From contig JAFTWV010000083.1 in assembly GCA_017465155.1 (NCBI GenBank), positions 1 to 42,217 of the forward strand: a stretch of DNA of 42,217 nucleotides. The letters are read 5' to 3'. Shown here one piece after another: positions 33,296-40,398 of the stretch (the stretch's first letter is position 1; every line of letters begins with the position of its first letter). The notes under the pieces are model-generated. The model saw only the letters and a list, made by a program, of their open reading frames with translations, did not search any database and was not told where the DNA came from. A program made the translations under genes and the position numbers. This DNA is from Clostridia bacterium (lineage in GTDB: Bacteria > Bacillota > Clostridia > Christensenellales > Aristaeellaceae).

Positions 33296-34162
33296 TTGAG
33301 CAAGAAGATGACGGTAACGTATTATCATCACAGCGGATTCTCTGTGGCCAGCGATGGTGTGCTGCTCGTGTTTGATTACTGGACGGGAAAGGCAAAAAAG
33401 CTGCCCGATGCGCTGCGTATCACACCGGATGTCCTGGCTGGCTTCAACGAGGTGTATGTATTCATCAGCCATGATCATGTGGATCATTTTGACGATGTGG
33501 TGTACAGCTGGCAGCAGTATGCGCCGGTGACCTACATCATTGCAGATGACATGCCTGCCACCGTTATGGGCCGCAGGATGGGTCCAGGCGGTACAATGGA
33601 GCTGTCTGACCGGCTGACTGTCAAGGCGTATGGCTCGACGGATGCAGGGGTGTCCTTTCTGGTGCGGCTGGACGGCGTGACATTCTTCCACGCGGGAGAT
33701 CTGAATTTCTGGCACTGGCGCGAGGTATCGACTGCCCGGCAAATTGAGATGGCGGATGAAGATTTCCGAAAGGAAATTACCCCCATTCAGGGAGAGGAGA
33801 TTGATGTGGCCTTTTTCCCGGTGGATCCCCGGATGGGGATGCATTTCGATGCGGGAGCGAATTACTTCATGCTGTCGGTCAAGCCGAGGGTGCTGATTCC
33901 GATGCACTTCTGGGGCCGTGGAGACGTGATTGTTGAATTTGCCCGACGCAGCCGCAGCCGTGAAACGGAAATTGTAGCCATGACCACACAGGGCCAGTCT
34001 GTCGGGCTGGAGATCGACGATGATGGCTTTATGACGATCAACATGCTGCCTCTGCCTGTGCTGCCTCAGGAGCCAGCGGAGACGGACAATCGTGTCAGCC
34101 TTGATGGATACGAAGGTGCGGATCCTTTCCATGAGACAGATCTGCCGATTGACATGGAATGA
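33296..34162 (+). CDS. Metallo-beta-lactamase-fold hydrolase (UlaG-like)
   Basis: A 288-residue cytoplasmic protein with an MBL fold. It opens with VTYYHHSGFSVASDGVLLVFD, has the metal motif SHDHVDHF (58-65, HxHxDH), then GVTFFHAGDLNFWHW (next ligands) and RVLIPMHFWGRGD (last His). The form resembles the L-ascorbate-6-phosphate lactonase-like branch, but substrates in this branch are mostly unknown. The start codon is TTG at 33296: GGAGGTG ends 7 bases upstream, whereas the in-frame ATG at 33308 is too far. It is a single-gene unit with promoter at 33161 and terminator at 34183. Confidence 0.85.
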   Translation: MSKKMTVTYYHHSGFSVASDGVLLVFDYWTGKAKKLPDALRITPDVLAGFNEVYVFISHDHVDHFDDVVYSWQQYAPVTYIIADDMPATVMGRRMGPGGTMELSDRLTVKAYGSTDAGVSFLVRLDGVTFFHAGDLNFWHWREVSTARQIEMADEDFRKEITPIQGEEIDVAFFPVDPRMGMHFDAGANYFMLSVKPRVLIPMHFWGRGDVIVEFARRSRSRETEIVAMTTQGQSVGLEIDDDGFMTINMLPLPVLPQEPAETDNRVSLDGYEGADPFHETDLPIDME

Positions 34163-34182
34163 TGTGACAGCATGAATCAAAG

Positions 34183-34205
34183 CTCCCCGGAATGGGGAGT
34201 TTTTT
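34183..34205 (+). terminator. Terminator of the metallo-beta-lactamase gene
   Basis: CTCCCC / GGGGAG with a 5-base loop, then TTTTTT. Confidence 0.85.
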
Positions 34206-34295
34206 ATATGGGCCGGCTCCATAAGGCGAACGCGGCAGGCATTGGAATGATCCTCTGGGAGGGTGCATGGGCAGCGCCTCCGCTGAAACTCGTAC

Positions 34296-34324
34296 TTGAC
34301 AAGTGGCACGCGGTGTCGTATGAT
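34296..34324 (+). promoter_or_regulatory. Sigma-A promoter of the DUF1858 gene
   Basis: TTGACA (34296-34301), a 17-base spacer, then TATGAT (34319-34324), 43 bases before the start codon. Confidence 0.85.
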
Positions 34325-34367
34325 GAAAAGGACGGCTGTCAATGCAGCCGCGGAAAGAGGTGTTTGT

Positions 34368-34583
34368 ATGATCAATAAGAATATGACGGTTGGCGAGGTT
34401 CTGCGTTCCTGTGCGGATGACGCGCTGGAGGCTGTGGTGAAGGTGTTCAATGCGATGGGTATGCACTGCCTGTTCTGCCCCCACTCCACTGCTGAAACCC
34501 TCGAGCAGGCCGCGATGGTGCACGGCAATGATGTGGACGTGCTTGTGGATAACCTGAACGCTGTGTATAAGGCAAAGGCTTAA
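34368..34583 (+). CDS. DUF1858 redox-disulfide domain protein
   Basis: A 71-residue protein that is a single DUF1858 ('hybrid-cluster-associated redox disulfide', TIGR03980-like) domain: NMTVGEVLRSC, then GMHCLFCPHSTAETLEQAAMVHG with a CxxC pair (Cys34, Cys37). These small proteins often occur near hybrid-cluster proteins or other anaerobic redox enzymes; a thiol-redox or metal role is presumed. The start at 34368 has GAGGTG about 6 bases upstream. Two DnaA-box-like sequences overlap its last codons. Confidence 0.85.
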   Translation: MINKNMTVGEVLRSCADDALEAVVKVFNAMGMHCLFCPHSTAETLEQAAMVHGNDVDVLVDNLNAVYKAKA

Positions 34584-34802
34584 TCCACAATGAACAGCCT
34601 TCTTCTGGCTTGAATGCAGGAGAAGGCTGTTTTTGTTAAAAACGCGCAAAGTCTTGCAATAGCCGGGGTTGAAGGCTGTATGGCAGGTTCAAAGCAATCA
34701 ACATGCTTTGTGGATAACCTTGTGGATATTGTTGATAACCTGCGTCAAAATAATCCCCAGACTGTGGATAATGTGGATAACTCTGTGGATAAGTGTGGAT
34801 AA
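34544..34802 (-). promoter_or_regulatory. Dense DnaA-box array 8.5 kb from dnaN
   Basis: Six perfect TGTGGATAA boxes, all in the same direction, at 34544, 34709, 34763, 34772, 34784 and 34794 (first base). Near matches lie at 34562 (TGTGTATAA), 34721 (TGTGGATAT) and 34730 (TGTTGATAA). The last four perfect boxes are 9, 12 and 10 bases apart, about one helical turn each. The array begins in the end of the DUF1858 gene and fills the gap before the ferritin-like gene. Confidence 0.8.
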
Positions 34803-34844
34803 CCCGGTGGATACTGTGGAATATGCTGTGGAAGAGGTGTGCAT

Positions 34845-35312
34845 ATGGTTGTACGGAACGAAAGTCAGGCGCTGTGTGTGGCTGTGGAAATGGAGCGTCG
34901 GGCGATCAGAGTGTATGAGCGTGCGCTGATGCTGGCGGACGATCCCCGCGTGCAGGAGGGAATCCGTGATATTCTGATGGACGAGAAAGCGCATCTGCAG
35001 CGGTTCAGCGAGATGAAATCCAGCCATCAGATGGATGCTGCGGAGGAACAGATGCTGATTGCCTCGATGGCTGCGGAGGTTCTGTTTACCGGCGGCGTGA
35101 TGGAAATGAAGCGCGAGAAGGCCCTGACGACGCTCCTTGGCTTGTACCGCTACGCTGCAGAGAGCGAGGCAGGCGCCGTGCGAACCTATACGGAATTCGC
35201 AGAAAAATGCGGTGATCCTGATGTGAGGGAGACCTTCCTCTCCATCGTGCGGGAGGAAAGCGCGCACCTGTCTGCACTGCGGGCAAGAGTTGCCCTCATG
35301 GAGGCACAGTAA
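34845..35312 (+). CDS. Ferritin-like/rubrerythrin-type diiron protein
   Basis: A 155-residue four-helix protein. Iron-ligand motifs are visible: VEMERRAIRVYERAL in helix 1, ILMDEKAHLQRF (ExxH) in helix 2, AAESEAGAVRTY in helix 3 and IVREESAHLSALR (ExxH) in helix 4. There is no C-terminal rubredoxin domain, so it is a short rubrerythrin or ferritin-like protein, probably acting in peroxide or oxygen defence of an anaerobe. The ATG at 34845 follows AGAGGTG by 5 bases. The DnaA-box array covers the region where its promoter should lie; I could not identify one. A hairpin follows the gene. Confidence 0.83.
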   Translation: MVVRNESQALCVAVEMERRAIRVYERALMLADDPRVQEGIRDILMDEKAHLQRFSEMKSSHQMDAAEEQMLIASMAAEVLFTGGVMEMKREKALTTLLGLYRYAAESEAGAVRTYTEFAEKCGDPDVRETFLSIVREESAHLSALRARVALMEAQ

Positions 35313-35326
35313 ACATATAAGAATCG

Positions 35327-35362
35327 CCCGACGGCTGATATGGAGCAGCTGTCGGGCGTTCT
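35327..35362 (+). terminator. Probable terminator of the ferritin-like gene
   Basis: Stem CGCCCGAC.GCTG / CAGC.GTCGGGCG with one mismatch and an 8-base loop. The tail (TTCTGCGTAT) is only weakly T-rich. Confidence 0.6.
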
Positions 35363-35396
35363 GCGTATATGAAGGTGAGAGCAAAAAAACGCAAAG

Positions 35397-35445
35397 TTGT
35401 ATCATATTATAAAATAACAATTGATATGCTTGATATATGATACAA
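35397..35445. promoter_or_regulatory. Inverted repeat overlapping a promoter, possible operator
   Basis: TTGTATCATAT (35397-35407) and ATATGATACAA (35435-35445) are perfect 11-base inverted copies, with 38 bases from start to start. The right copy lies within the spacer of the promoter at 35430-35458, so a protein bound there could repress it. Confidence 0.5.
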
Positions 35446-35458
35446 ATACCTGTATAAT
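35430..35458 (+). promoter_or_regulatory. Sigma-A promoter of the secreted FMN-binding-like gene
   Basis: TTGATA (35430-35435), a 17-base spacer, then a perfect TATAAT (35453-35458). Confidence 0.8.
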
Positions 35459-35490
35459 GTAGGTATTACTAAGAAGGAGGTGCTTCATAT

Positions 35491-36810
35491 ATGAAGACCC
35501 GTATTCTGTCGATGCTTCTGGCAGTGCTGATGCTGCTGGGCTGTGTGGCTGTGGCTGAAACGCCGGCTGCGCTGGTCATCAATCAGCGCGTCGTGTTTGA
35601 CGGCGATGTGAAGGTTATTGAAGGCGCTGACCTGGTGGCTGTTGACGGTAATGTGATGCTGGCGCTGGCTGCCGGTCAGGTGACCGTTGAGGCTGCTGGC
35701 CAGACCCAGACCTATCAGATCGCGCCCTATACCCGTCTGTGCGGCGCTGTGGTGAACGACGCCTTCCCCGGCCCCGTGGCGGTGTGGGTGGACTTCAACG
35801 CCGTGACCGGTGAGATTGCCTACGTTGAGATTGCCGGTATGGGCAACCCCGTGGTTATGGAGGGTTATGGTGCTGATTTCGCTGCCCTGCAGGCTCAGAA
35901 GGATGCTTACTGCAACCTGAAGGCTGCCGATGTGATTGCCGATGCGGCGCTGACCGGCGTGCTGGCTGACGCGGTGAAGGACGCCTGCGCCCGCTTTGTG
36001 AATGCGGCTGATTTCACCATCCGTCCCTACCAGTCCATGATGGTTGACCGCTATGTGATCAACAATCCCCACTATACCGAGCTGACCGAGAATAAGGTGC
36101 TGGCGACCACCGTCGTTTCCGCATACCCTGCGGATGCTGCGATCGTGGAGACTGCAGACGTGGGCAACTACGTGGCTGGTCAGGCAACCACTGCCTTCGG
36201 CGATTTCTCTGTGACGCACAATGCGGTGAAGGCCCAGAAGGCCGGTATTGTGCTGGTGTCCTATGCGGAAGGCGAGAACGAGGTTCTGTGCGCGCTGGAT
36301 ATCTACGATAACTTCACCCTGTACCCCGAAGTGCTGTCCGGCAGCGATTCCTACGGCAAGGTTGTGACCGTTCCTGCCGATCTGAATGCGGAGAAGCTGA
36401 CCTATCGTGTTCTGGGCGATAAGGCGATGAACTTCGTGGGCGGTACCTGCGGCTCTACGGTTATCGATGTGACCTTCGACCGTGCGACCCGTACCATCGT
36501 GGATGTGCATATTGCGGCTCACAGCGACTCTACCTATCTGTCTGACAACTGGGAATACGGCGGCGGCTTTGTGGCGGTCGGCGAGTTCCTGTTTGACATC
36601 AACGCCTTCTGCAACAAGATGATCGGCATGAGCGCTGATGCGCCCATCACCGGCTACACCCTGTCTTCCAGCAAGACCGGCGTGGTTGGCGGCGTAGTTG
36701 TGGACGGCGGCGTGGATATGGTCGTGACCGGCGCTACCCGTACGCCCAACGCCATCATCTCCGGCGTGAATGCGGCGATTGCTCAGTTCAACACGGACGT
36801 GGCCAAGTAA
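35491..36810 (+). CDS. Secreted protein with C-terminal FMN-binding-like domain
   Basis: A 439-residue exported protein with signal peptide MKTRILSMLLAVLMLLGCVAVA. The N-terminal 90 residues are beta-rich. The C-terminal 120 residues look like an FMN_bind domain: TVIDVTFDRATRTIVDVHIAA (in part), a Tyr/Gly segment, then VVTGATRTPNAIISGVNAAI. The TGATRT (413-418) stands where flavin-binding proteins have SGATxT, so Thr418 may carry FMN. A related but less clear segment near residues 190-215 (HYTELTENKVLATTVVSAYP) could be a second copy. AGGAGG lies 10 bases before the ATG. The gene has its own strong promoter and terminator. Electron transfer outside the membrane is inferred; flavinylation is unproven. 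Confidence 0.68.
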   Translation: MKTRILSMLLAVLMLLGCVAVAETPAALVINQRVVFDGDVKVIEGADLVAVDGNVMLALAAGQVTVEAAGQTQTYQIAPYTRLCGAVVNDAFPGPVAVWVDFNAVTGEIAYVEIAGMGNPVVMEGYGADFAALQAQKDAYCNLKAADVIADAALTGVLADAVKDACARFVNAADFTIRPYQSMMVDRYVINNPHYTELTENKVLATTVVSAYPADAAIVETADVGNYVAGQATTAFGDFSVTHNAVKAQKAGIVLVSYAEGENEVLCALDIYDNFTLYPEVLSGSDSYGKVVTVPADLNAEKLTYRVLGDKAMNFVGGTCGSTVIDVTFDRATRTIVDVHIAAHSDSTYLSDNWEYGGGFVAVGEFLFDINAFCNKMIGMSADAPITGYTLSSSKTGVVGGVVVDGGVDMVVTGATRTPNAIISGVNAAIAQFNTDVAK

Positions 36811-36829
36811 GCTTACAACTCCAACACAA

Positions 36830-36866
36830 AGCCCGGCGGTGCATTGCTGCATTGCCGGGCTCCTTT
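36830..36866. terminator. Shared terminator between convergent genes
   Basis: AGCCCGGC (36830-36837) / GCCGGGCT (36854-36861), 16-base loop. Rightwards it is followed by CCTTTTCG, leftwards by TTGTGTT, so it may work both ways. Confidence 0.75.
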
Positions 36867-36883
36867 TCGTTCACGGATGTGGA

Positions 36884-37615
36884 TCAGATGTCCTTGGTCC
36901 AGTCATAGATGCTGTTGTAGAAATCGGTCTTGGGAACCTTGGTGTAGGTCAGGAGGACGAATGAGAAGCGAGCGGTATCACCGCCGTAATTGGAATGACC
37001 AGCCGAGAAGGAGAAATTCACCACAATCACGTCAGTATCGCCGGAGGCAACAACCCACGTATCGTCTGTCTCATTGCGGCACTCGTGGGTGGCGGTATAG
37101 GTTTTGCTGCCCCACTGCTCCTGAGTGGAGGTTTTGAAGTCCCAGCCGCTGTAAGTGATCTGATAGCCGTTGACCACAGAGCTGATGGCATTGCCGTTAT
37201 AGGTGGAATAGGTGGGCCTGCCGTACTTGGAGATCAGCGCTTTGCGGATCATATCGCGCTCATATCCGCTCATCCACATATCCAGCTCGTACTGTACCCG
37301 GAATACCTGCTGGTTGTCATCCAGCCAGTATGCGATGACGGAATCAGGATGGTTGACGAGGGTTCCTTTTCCGTAGTAGAACTGGTTATGCGTTGAATCG
37401 TAGAGCATGGGCAGATTGGATTGGCATGTGAAGTTTTCTGTTTCACTGCCGTAAAGCTGGAGATCAAATCCCTGCGCCTTCTCCAGCTTGAGCACTTCAT
37501 CGATGGTCATGCCGAAGCTCGTGCTGCTGTGCAGGGTGAAGGTTTCAGCAAAAGCAGCGGTGCTCATGGAAAGGAGGAGCATCAGAGCGGCAAGCAGCGT
37601 GCATATTCTTTTCAT
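36884..37615 (-). CDS. Secreted protein, unknown function
   Basis: A 243-residue exported protein with signal peptide MKRICTLLAALMLLLSMSTAAFA. No family is recognised. The first mature segment, TSFGMTIDEVLKLEKAQG, followed later by ALISKYGRPTY, resembles a pattern seen in small secreted proteins where a GMT.DEV..lE helix precedes a beta-sheet (loosely like BamE/SmpA-type folds), but this is only an impression. The rest is beta-rich and Tyr/Asn-rich. GGAGG lies 8 bases before the ATG at 37615. It has a strong promoter of its own inside the short gap to the gene upstream. Confidence 0.65.
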   Translation of the reverse strand: MKRICTLLAALMLLLSMSTAAFAETFTLHSSTSFGMTIDEVLKLEKAQGFDLQLYGSETENFTCQSNLPMLYDSTHNQFYYGKGTLVNHPDSVIAYWLDDNQQVFRVQYELDMWMSGYERDMIRKALISKYGRPTYSTYNGNAISSVVNGYQITYSGWDFKTSTQEQWGSKTYTATHECRNETDDTWVVASGDTDVIVVNFSFSAGHSNYGGDTARFSFVLLTYTKVPKTDFYNSIYDWTKDI

Positions 37616-37647
37616 TGGTGATACCTCCAACGCATTTGTATGTATTC

Positions 37648-37676
37648 AGTATAGGTGTTCACAAGCATTGTGTCAA
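37648..37676 (-). promoter_or_regulatory. Sigma-A promoter of the unknown secreted gene
   Basis: On the minus strand TTGACA (37676-37671), a 17-base spacer, then TATACT (37653-37648). It lies within the 67-base gap after the upstream leftward gene. Confidence 0.85.
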
Positions 37677-37682
37677 GAGCTG

Positions 37683-38438
37683 TCACTTGAGAATGATATA
37701 GCCGCTGGCAGAGGTGATGCGGCCGGAGGTGGTGTTGCCGCCGATGAAGGAGAACCAGGCATTGTTTTCCTTGAGGTTAAAGGAATAGCGGATTTCATAC
37801 GACCGGAGCTCTTTGGTCGTCGTATAGTTGCCGCTGGCAGGGAGAGAAACGCGGAAGGTTTCAGTCGTCCATCCCAGATGCTCTTTGACCCAATCGGTAT
37901 TGAAATTCGCTTCGACCGTGAAGTTGACATTGTAAAGATCACAGGCTACGACAGGGTAGCAGGTGAGAACCAGATCAGCCGTGACGTCGTTGAAGGGCAT
38001 CCCCTGAATGTATTTGGTGGTGTCGCTGATGTTGGTGAGCTTGAAGGAGATGTTGAAGTACTGGCGGATATTGCTGGTGGTGATCTCGATGCGGGGATTC
38101 TCCGTCGGGGCAGGTTCGGGCGTAGCGGTGGGCGTGGGGGTAGGGGCGGGTGTTTCTGCAGTTCCGGTTACAGGCTGAATGGGCAGCTGAATGGTGATGG
38201 TTCCGCTCTCCGCATCATAGACATATTCGCCGCCGAGACTGCTGACGAACGCCTCCAGCGGGACGTAAACTTCATCATTGTGAATCAGGAAGGGTTCGAT
38301 GTTGTTTTCTTCATCGACCAGCACCATGCGGATCTGATTGACGTACATCTTCAGCGAGGTGCTTGTCATGGGAGCCTCGGCCATGGCGGAAGGGACGAGC
38401 ATGATGAAAAGCAGCAGGATTGCAAGCAGTTTTTTCAT
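37683..38438 (-). CDS. Secreted protein with copper amine oxidase-N-like domain
   Basis: A 251-residue exported protein: signal peptide MKKLLAILLLFIMLVPSAMA; a stalk-type 'copper amine oxidase N-terminal' domain at about 25-85 (KMYVNQIRMVL ... HNDEVYVPLEAFVSSLGG ... SGTITIQL); a Pro/Thr-rich linker (about 92-112, TPAPTPTPTATPEPAPT); and a beta-rich C-terminal domain of unknown family. The stalk domain is common in secreted wall-associated proteins of Bacillota and has no amine oxidase activity by itself. AAGGAG lies 6 bases before the ATG. A promoter is at 38484-38512. It is followed after 67 bases by another secreted-protein gene in the same direction. Confidence 0.75.
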   Translation of the reverse strand: MKKLLAILLLFIMLVPSAMAEAPMTSTSLKMYVNQIRMVLVDEENNIEPFLIHNDEVYVPLEAFVSSLGGEYVYDAESGTITIQLPIQPVTGTAETPAPTPTPTATPEPAPTENPRIEITTSNIRQYFNISFKLTNISDTTKYIQGMPFNDVTADLVLTCYPVVACDLYNVNFTVEANFNTDWVKEHLGWTTETFRVSLPASGNYTTTKELRSYEIRYSFNLKENNAWFSFIGGNTTSGRITSASGYIILK

Positions 38439-38483
38439 GATATTCTCCTTTATGTGCAGCACAGACGGCTATATGATAAGGAT

Positions 38484-38512
38484 ATTATAGCATATACAGG
38501 GCACAGAAGCAA
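38484..38512 (-). promoter_or_regulatory. Sigma-A promoter of the stalk-domain gene
   Basis: On the minus strand TTGCTT (38512-38507), a 17-base spacer, then TATAAT (38489-38484). Confidence 0.75.
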
Positions 38513-38652
38513 GAACAATGCCGTGACACCGGGAACAGAGGCTGCTGATTGCCTGCACGAATCCTGTCGTACGATTATCCCTTGCGGAGGGTCATATTTT
38601 TCTGTTTCCGTGACTATACTGGTAATACCAATAACATAAGGAGGACATTCTC

Positions 38653-38850
38653 ATGCTTGATACCGTATCTCTGCTCCTGACCATCATCGGTGCAATCAAC
38701 TGGCTGCTGGTGGGCGTGTTTCAATTTGACCTCGTGGCCTGGATCTTTGGCGGACAGGCTGCGCTGATCAGCCGGATCATCTACACCGTCATCGGAGCGG
38801 CTGGTCTGTGGTGCATTACGCTCCTGTTCAAAAACCGAAGCCAGGCCTGA
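38653..38850 (+). CDS. DUF378 small membrane protein
   Basis: A 65-residue protein with two membrane helices: LLLTIIGAINWLLVGVFQFDLVAWIFG and IIYTVIGAAGLWCITLLF. The pattern GAINWLLVG...D.V and YTVIGAAGLW matches the DUF378 family, which is widespread in Bacillota and has no known function. AAGGAGG lies 9 bases before the ATG. I saw no clear promoter upstream. It lies 80 bases before the DUF1015 gene, which has its own promoter. Confidence 0.85.
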   Translation: MLDTVSLLLTIIGAINWLLVGVFQFDLVAWIFGGQAALISRIIYTVIGAAGLWCITLLFKNRSQA

Positions 38851-38865
38851 GTACACAAGCAGAAC

Positions 38866-38894
38866 TTGACCATCTGGCGCAACCGGTATACAAT
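38866..38894 (+). promoter_or_regulatory. Sigma-A promoter of the DUF1015 gene
   Basis: TTGACC (38866-38871), a 17-base spacer, then TACAAT (38889-38894), 37 bases before the start codon. Confidence 0.8.
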
Positions 38895-38930
38895 AGATAA
38901 AACAGACGTTCAGAAAGGACGGATCTCCTG

Positions 38931-40199
38931 ATGCAATACGAAGGCGTGGGCATTGTTCCCGCAAATCTGCTGCTGCCTGCCGCACATGTTGCGGCTGCCA
39001 CGTGGGCATGCGTGGCCTGTGATCAGTATACCTCCCAGCCGGAATACTGGGCTGAAGCGGCCCTGCAGGTGGCGGACGCCCCCTCTTGCCTGAAGCTGGT
39101 GCTGCCCGAGTGCTACCTGCCTGAAACGGAGCAGCGGGTTCCGCTCATCCATGCGGAAATGCAAAAATACATGACCGACGGTACCCTCACCCAGCAGGTG
39201 ACGGAGGGCTTTGTGCTGGTGGAGCGTTCCACGGCCAGCGGCCAGCGCGTTGGACTCGTCTGCGCGGTTGATCTGGAGCAGTATGACTTCACGGGCGTCA
39301 AGTCTCTGATTCGTCCGACGGAGGAGACCATCACGGCTCGCCTGCCTGCCCGTCTTGCCATCCGCCGCGGTGCGCCGTTGGAGAGCAGCCATATCATGCT
39401 GCTGATGGACGACCCCATGCAGTCCGTGCTGGAGCCGCTTTATGCAAAGCGCAATCAGCTGCCCATGGTGTATGATTTCCCGCTGATGCAGGGCGGCGGT
39501 CATCTGCGCGGCTGGGCGCTTACGGAGGAGTCGGAAAAGAAAGAGATCTTCGAGGCGCTGGTCATGCTCAAAATGCGTCTGGGGGAAGATCCGCTGCTGT
39601 TTGCCGTGGGCGACGGCAATCATTCCCTTGCCACGGCCAAGGCCTACTGGAATGAAATCAAGGCTGGCCTTACGCCTGAGCAGCAGGTAAATCATCCTGC
39701 TCGCTTTGCCATGGTCGAGGTGGAGAATATTCACGATGATGCGCTGCAGTTCGAGCCCATTCATCGCGTGCTGACCGGTGTGAATGGTCAGGCCCTCATG
39801 CAGGATTGGACACTCTATTGCCATGAGCACGGCATGGAGCTTTCCGAGGTCACGCAGGCTGGTGAAAGCGAGCAGACGGTGAATGTCATCTATGGCGGAA
39901 GCGAGATCATTGCAGCGGTGACGAATCCGGATGGTCCTCTGCCTGTGGCTACGCTGCAGAAGTATCTGGACGATTTCCTTGCACGTCATCCTGAGGCTGA
40001 AATCGATTACATCCATGGAGACGACGTGGTGCGCAGGCTTGCTGCAGCGCCGGACGCCATTGGCTTCCTGCTGCCGCCGCTGGACAAATCGGCATTCTTC
40101 GGCGCCATTGATACGCTGGGAATCCTGCCCCGAAAGACCTTCTCCATGGGGCATGCTCATGAGAAGCGTTACTATATGGAATGCCGCAGCATCGTGTGA
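38931..40199 (+). CDS. DUF1015 family protein
   Basis: A 422-residue cytoplasmic protein of normal DUF1015 length. The family core is visible: VACDQYTSQPEYW near the N-terminus, LPETEQRVPLIHAEMQKYM, then FAVGDGNHSLATAKAYWNEIK near residue 225 (the conserved ADGxHR-like motif) and NPARFAMVEVENIHDDALQFEPIHRVL (here NHPARFAMVEV). Function is unknown; the domain has been linked by context to phosphoserine or amino-acid metabolism in some genomes, which this window does not confirm. The start at 38931 has only a weak AAAGGA upstream. A terminator follows. Confidence 0.85.
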   Translation: MQYEGVGIVPANLLLPAAHVAAATWACVACDQYTSQPEYWAEAALQVADAPSCLKLVLPECYLPETEQRVPLIHAEMQKYMTDGTLTQQVTEGFVLVERSTASGQRVGLVCAVDLEQYDFTGVKSLIRPTEETITARLPARLAIRRGAPLESSHIMLLMDDPMQSVLEPLYAKRNQLPMVYDFPLMQGGGHLRGWALTEESEKKEIFEALVMLKMRLGEDPLLFAVGDGNHSLATAKAYWNEIKAGLTPEQQVNHPARFAMVEVENIHDDALQFEPIHRVLTGVNGQALMQDWTLYCHEHGMELSEVTQAGESEQTVNVIYGGSEIIAAVTNPDGPLPVATLQKYLDDFLARHPEAEIDYIHGDDVVRRLAAAPDAIGFLLPPLDKSAFFGAIDTLGILPRKTFSMGHAHEKRYYMECRSIV

Positions 40200-40205
40200 T
40201 TTCTG

Positions 40206-40240
40206 AGGTCTCCGGGCGTCTGTCCGGGGACCTGATTTTG
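40206..40240 (+). terminator. Terminator of the DUF1015 gene
   Basis: AGGTCTCCGG / CCGGGGACCT (10 pairs, one wobble), an 8-base loop, then GATTTTG. It lies 7 bases past the stop codon. Confidence 0.75.
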
Positions 40241-40304
40241 CTTATCCCGGTATTTTGCTGGCCAAAACGTGCAGCTGTACAGAAAAAATCCTTCCCTTTT
40301 CCGA

Positions 40305-40355
40305 TATAATATGATACAATGGAGCATAGACCTGAACACGTATTTATCACGTGTT
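40305..40355 (+). promoter_or_regulatory. Promoter region and leader hairpin of the coiled-coil gene
   Basis: Two candidate -10 elements, TATAAT (40305-40310) and TACAAT (40315-40320), have no good -35. In the leader AACACG / CGTGTT (40335-40340 with 40350-40355) forms a short stem with a 9-base loop. Confidence 0.45.
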
Positions 40356-40398
40356 TCCGTTTCGTTATCCCTGACCCCATACCAAAGGAGGCTCCCCC

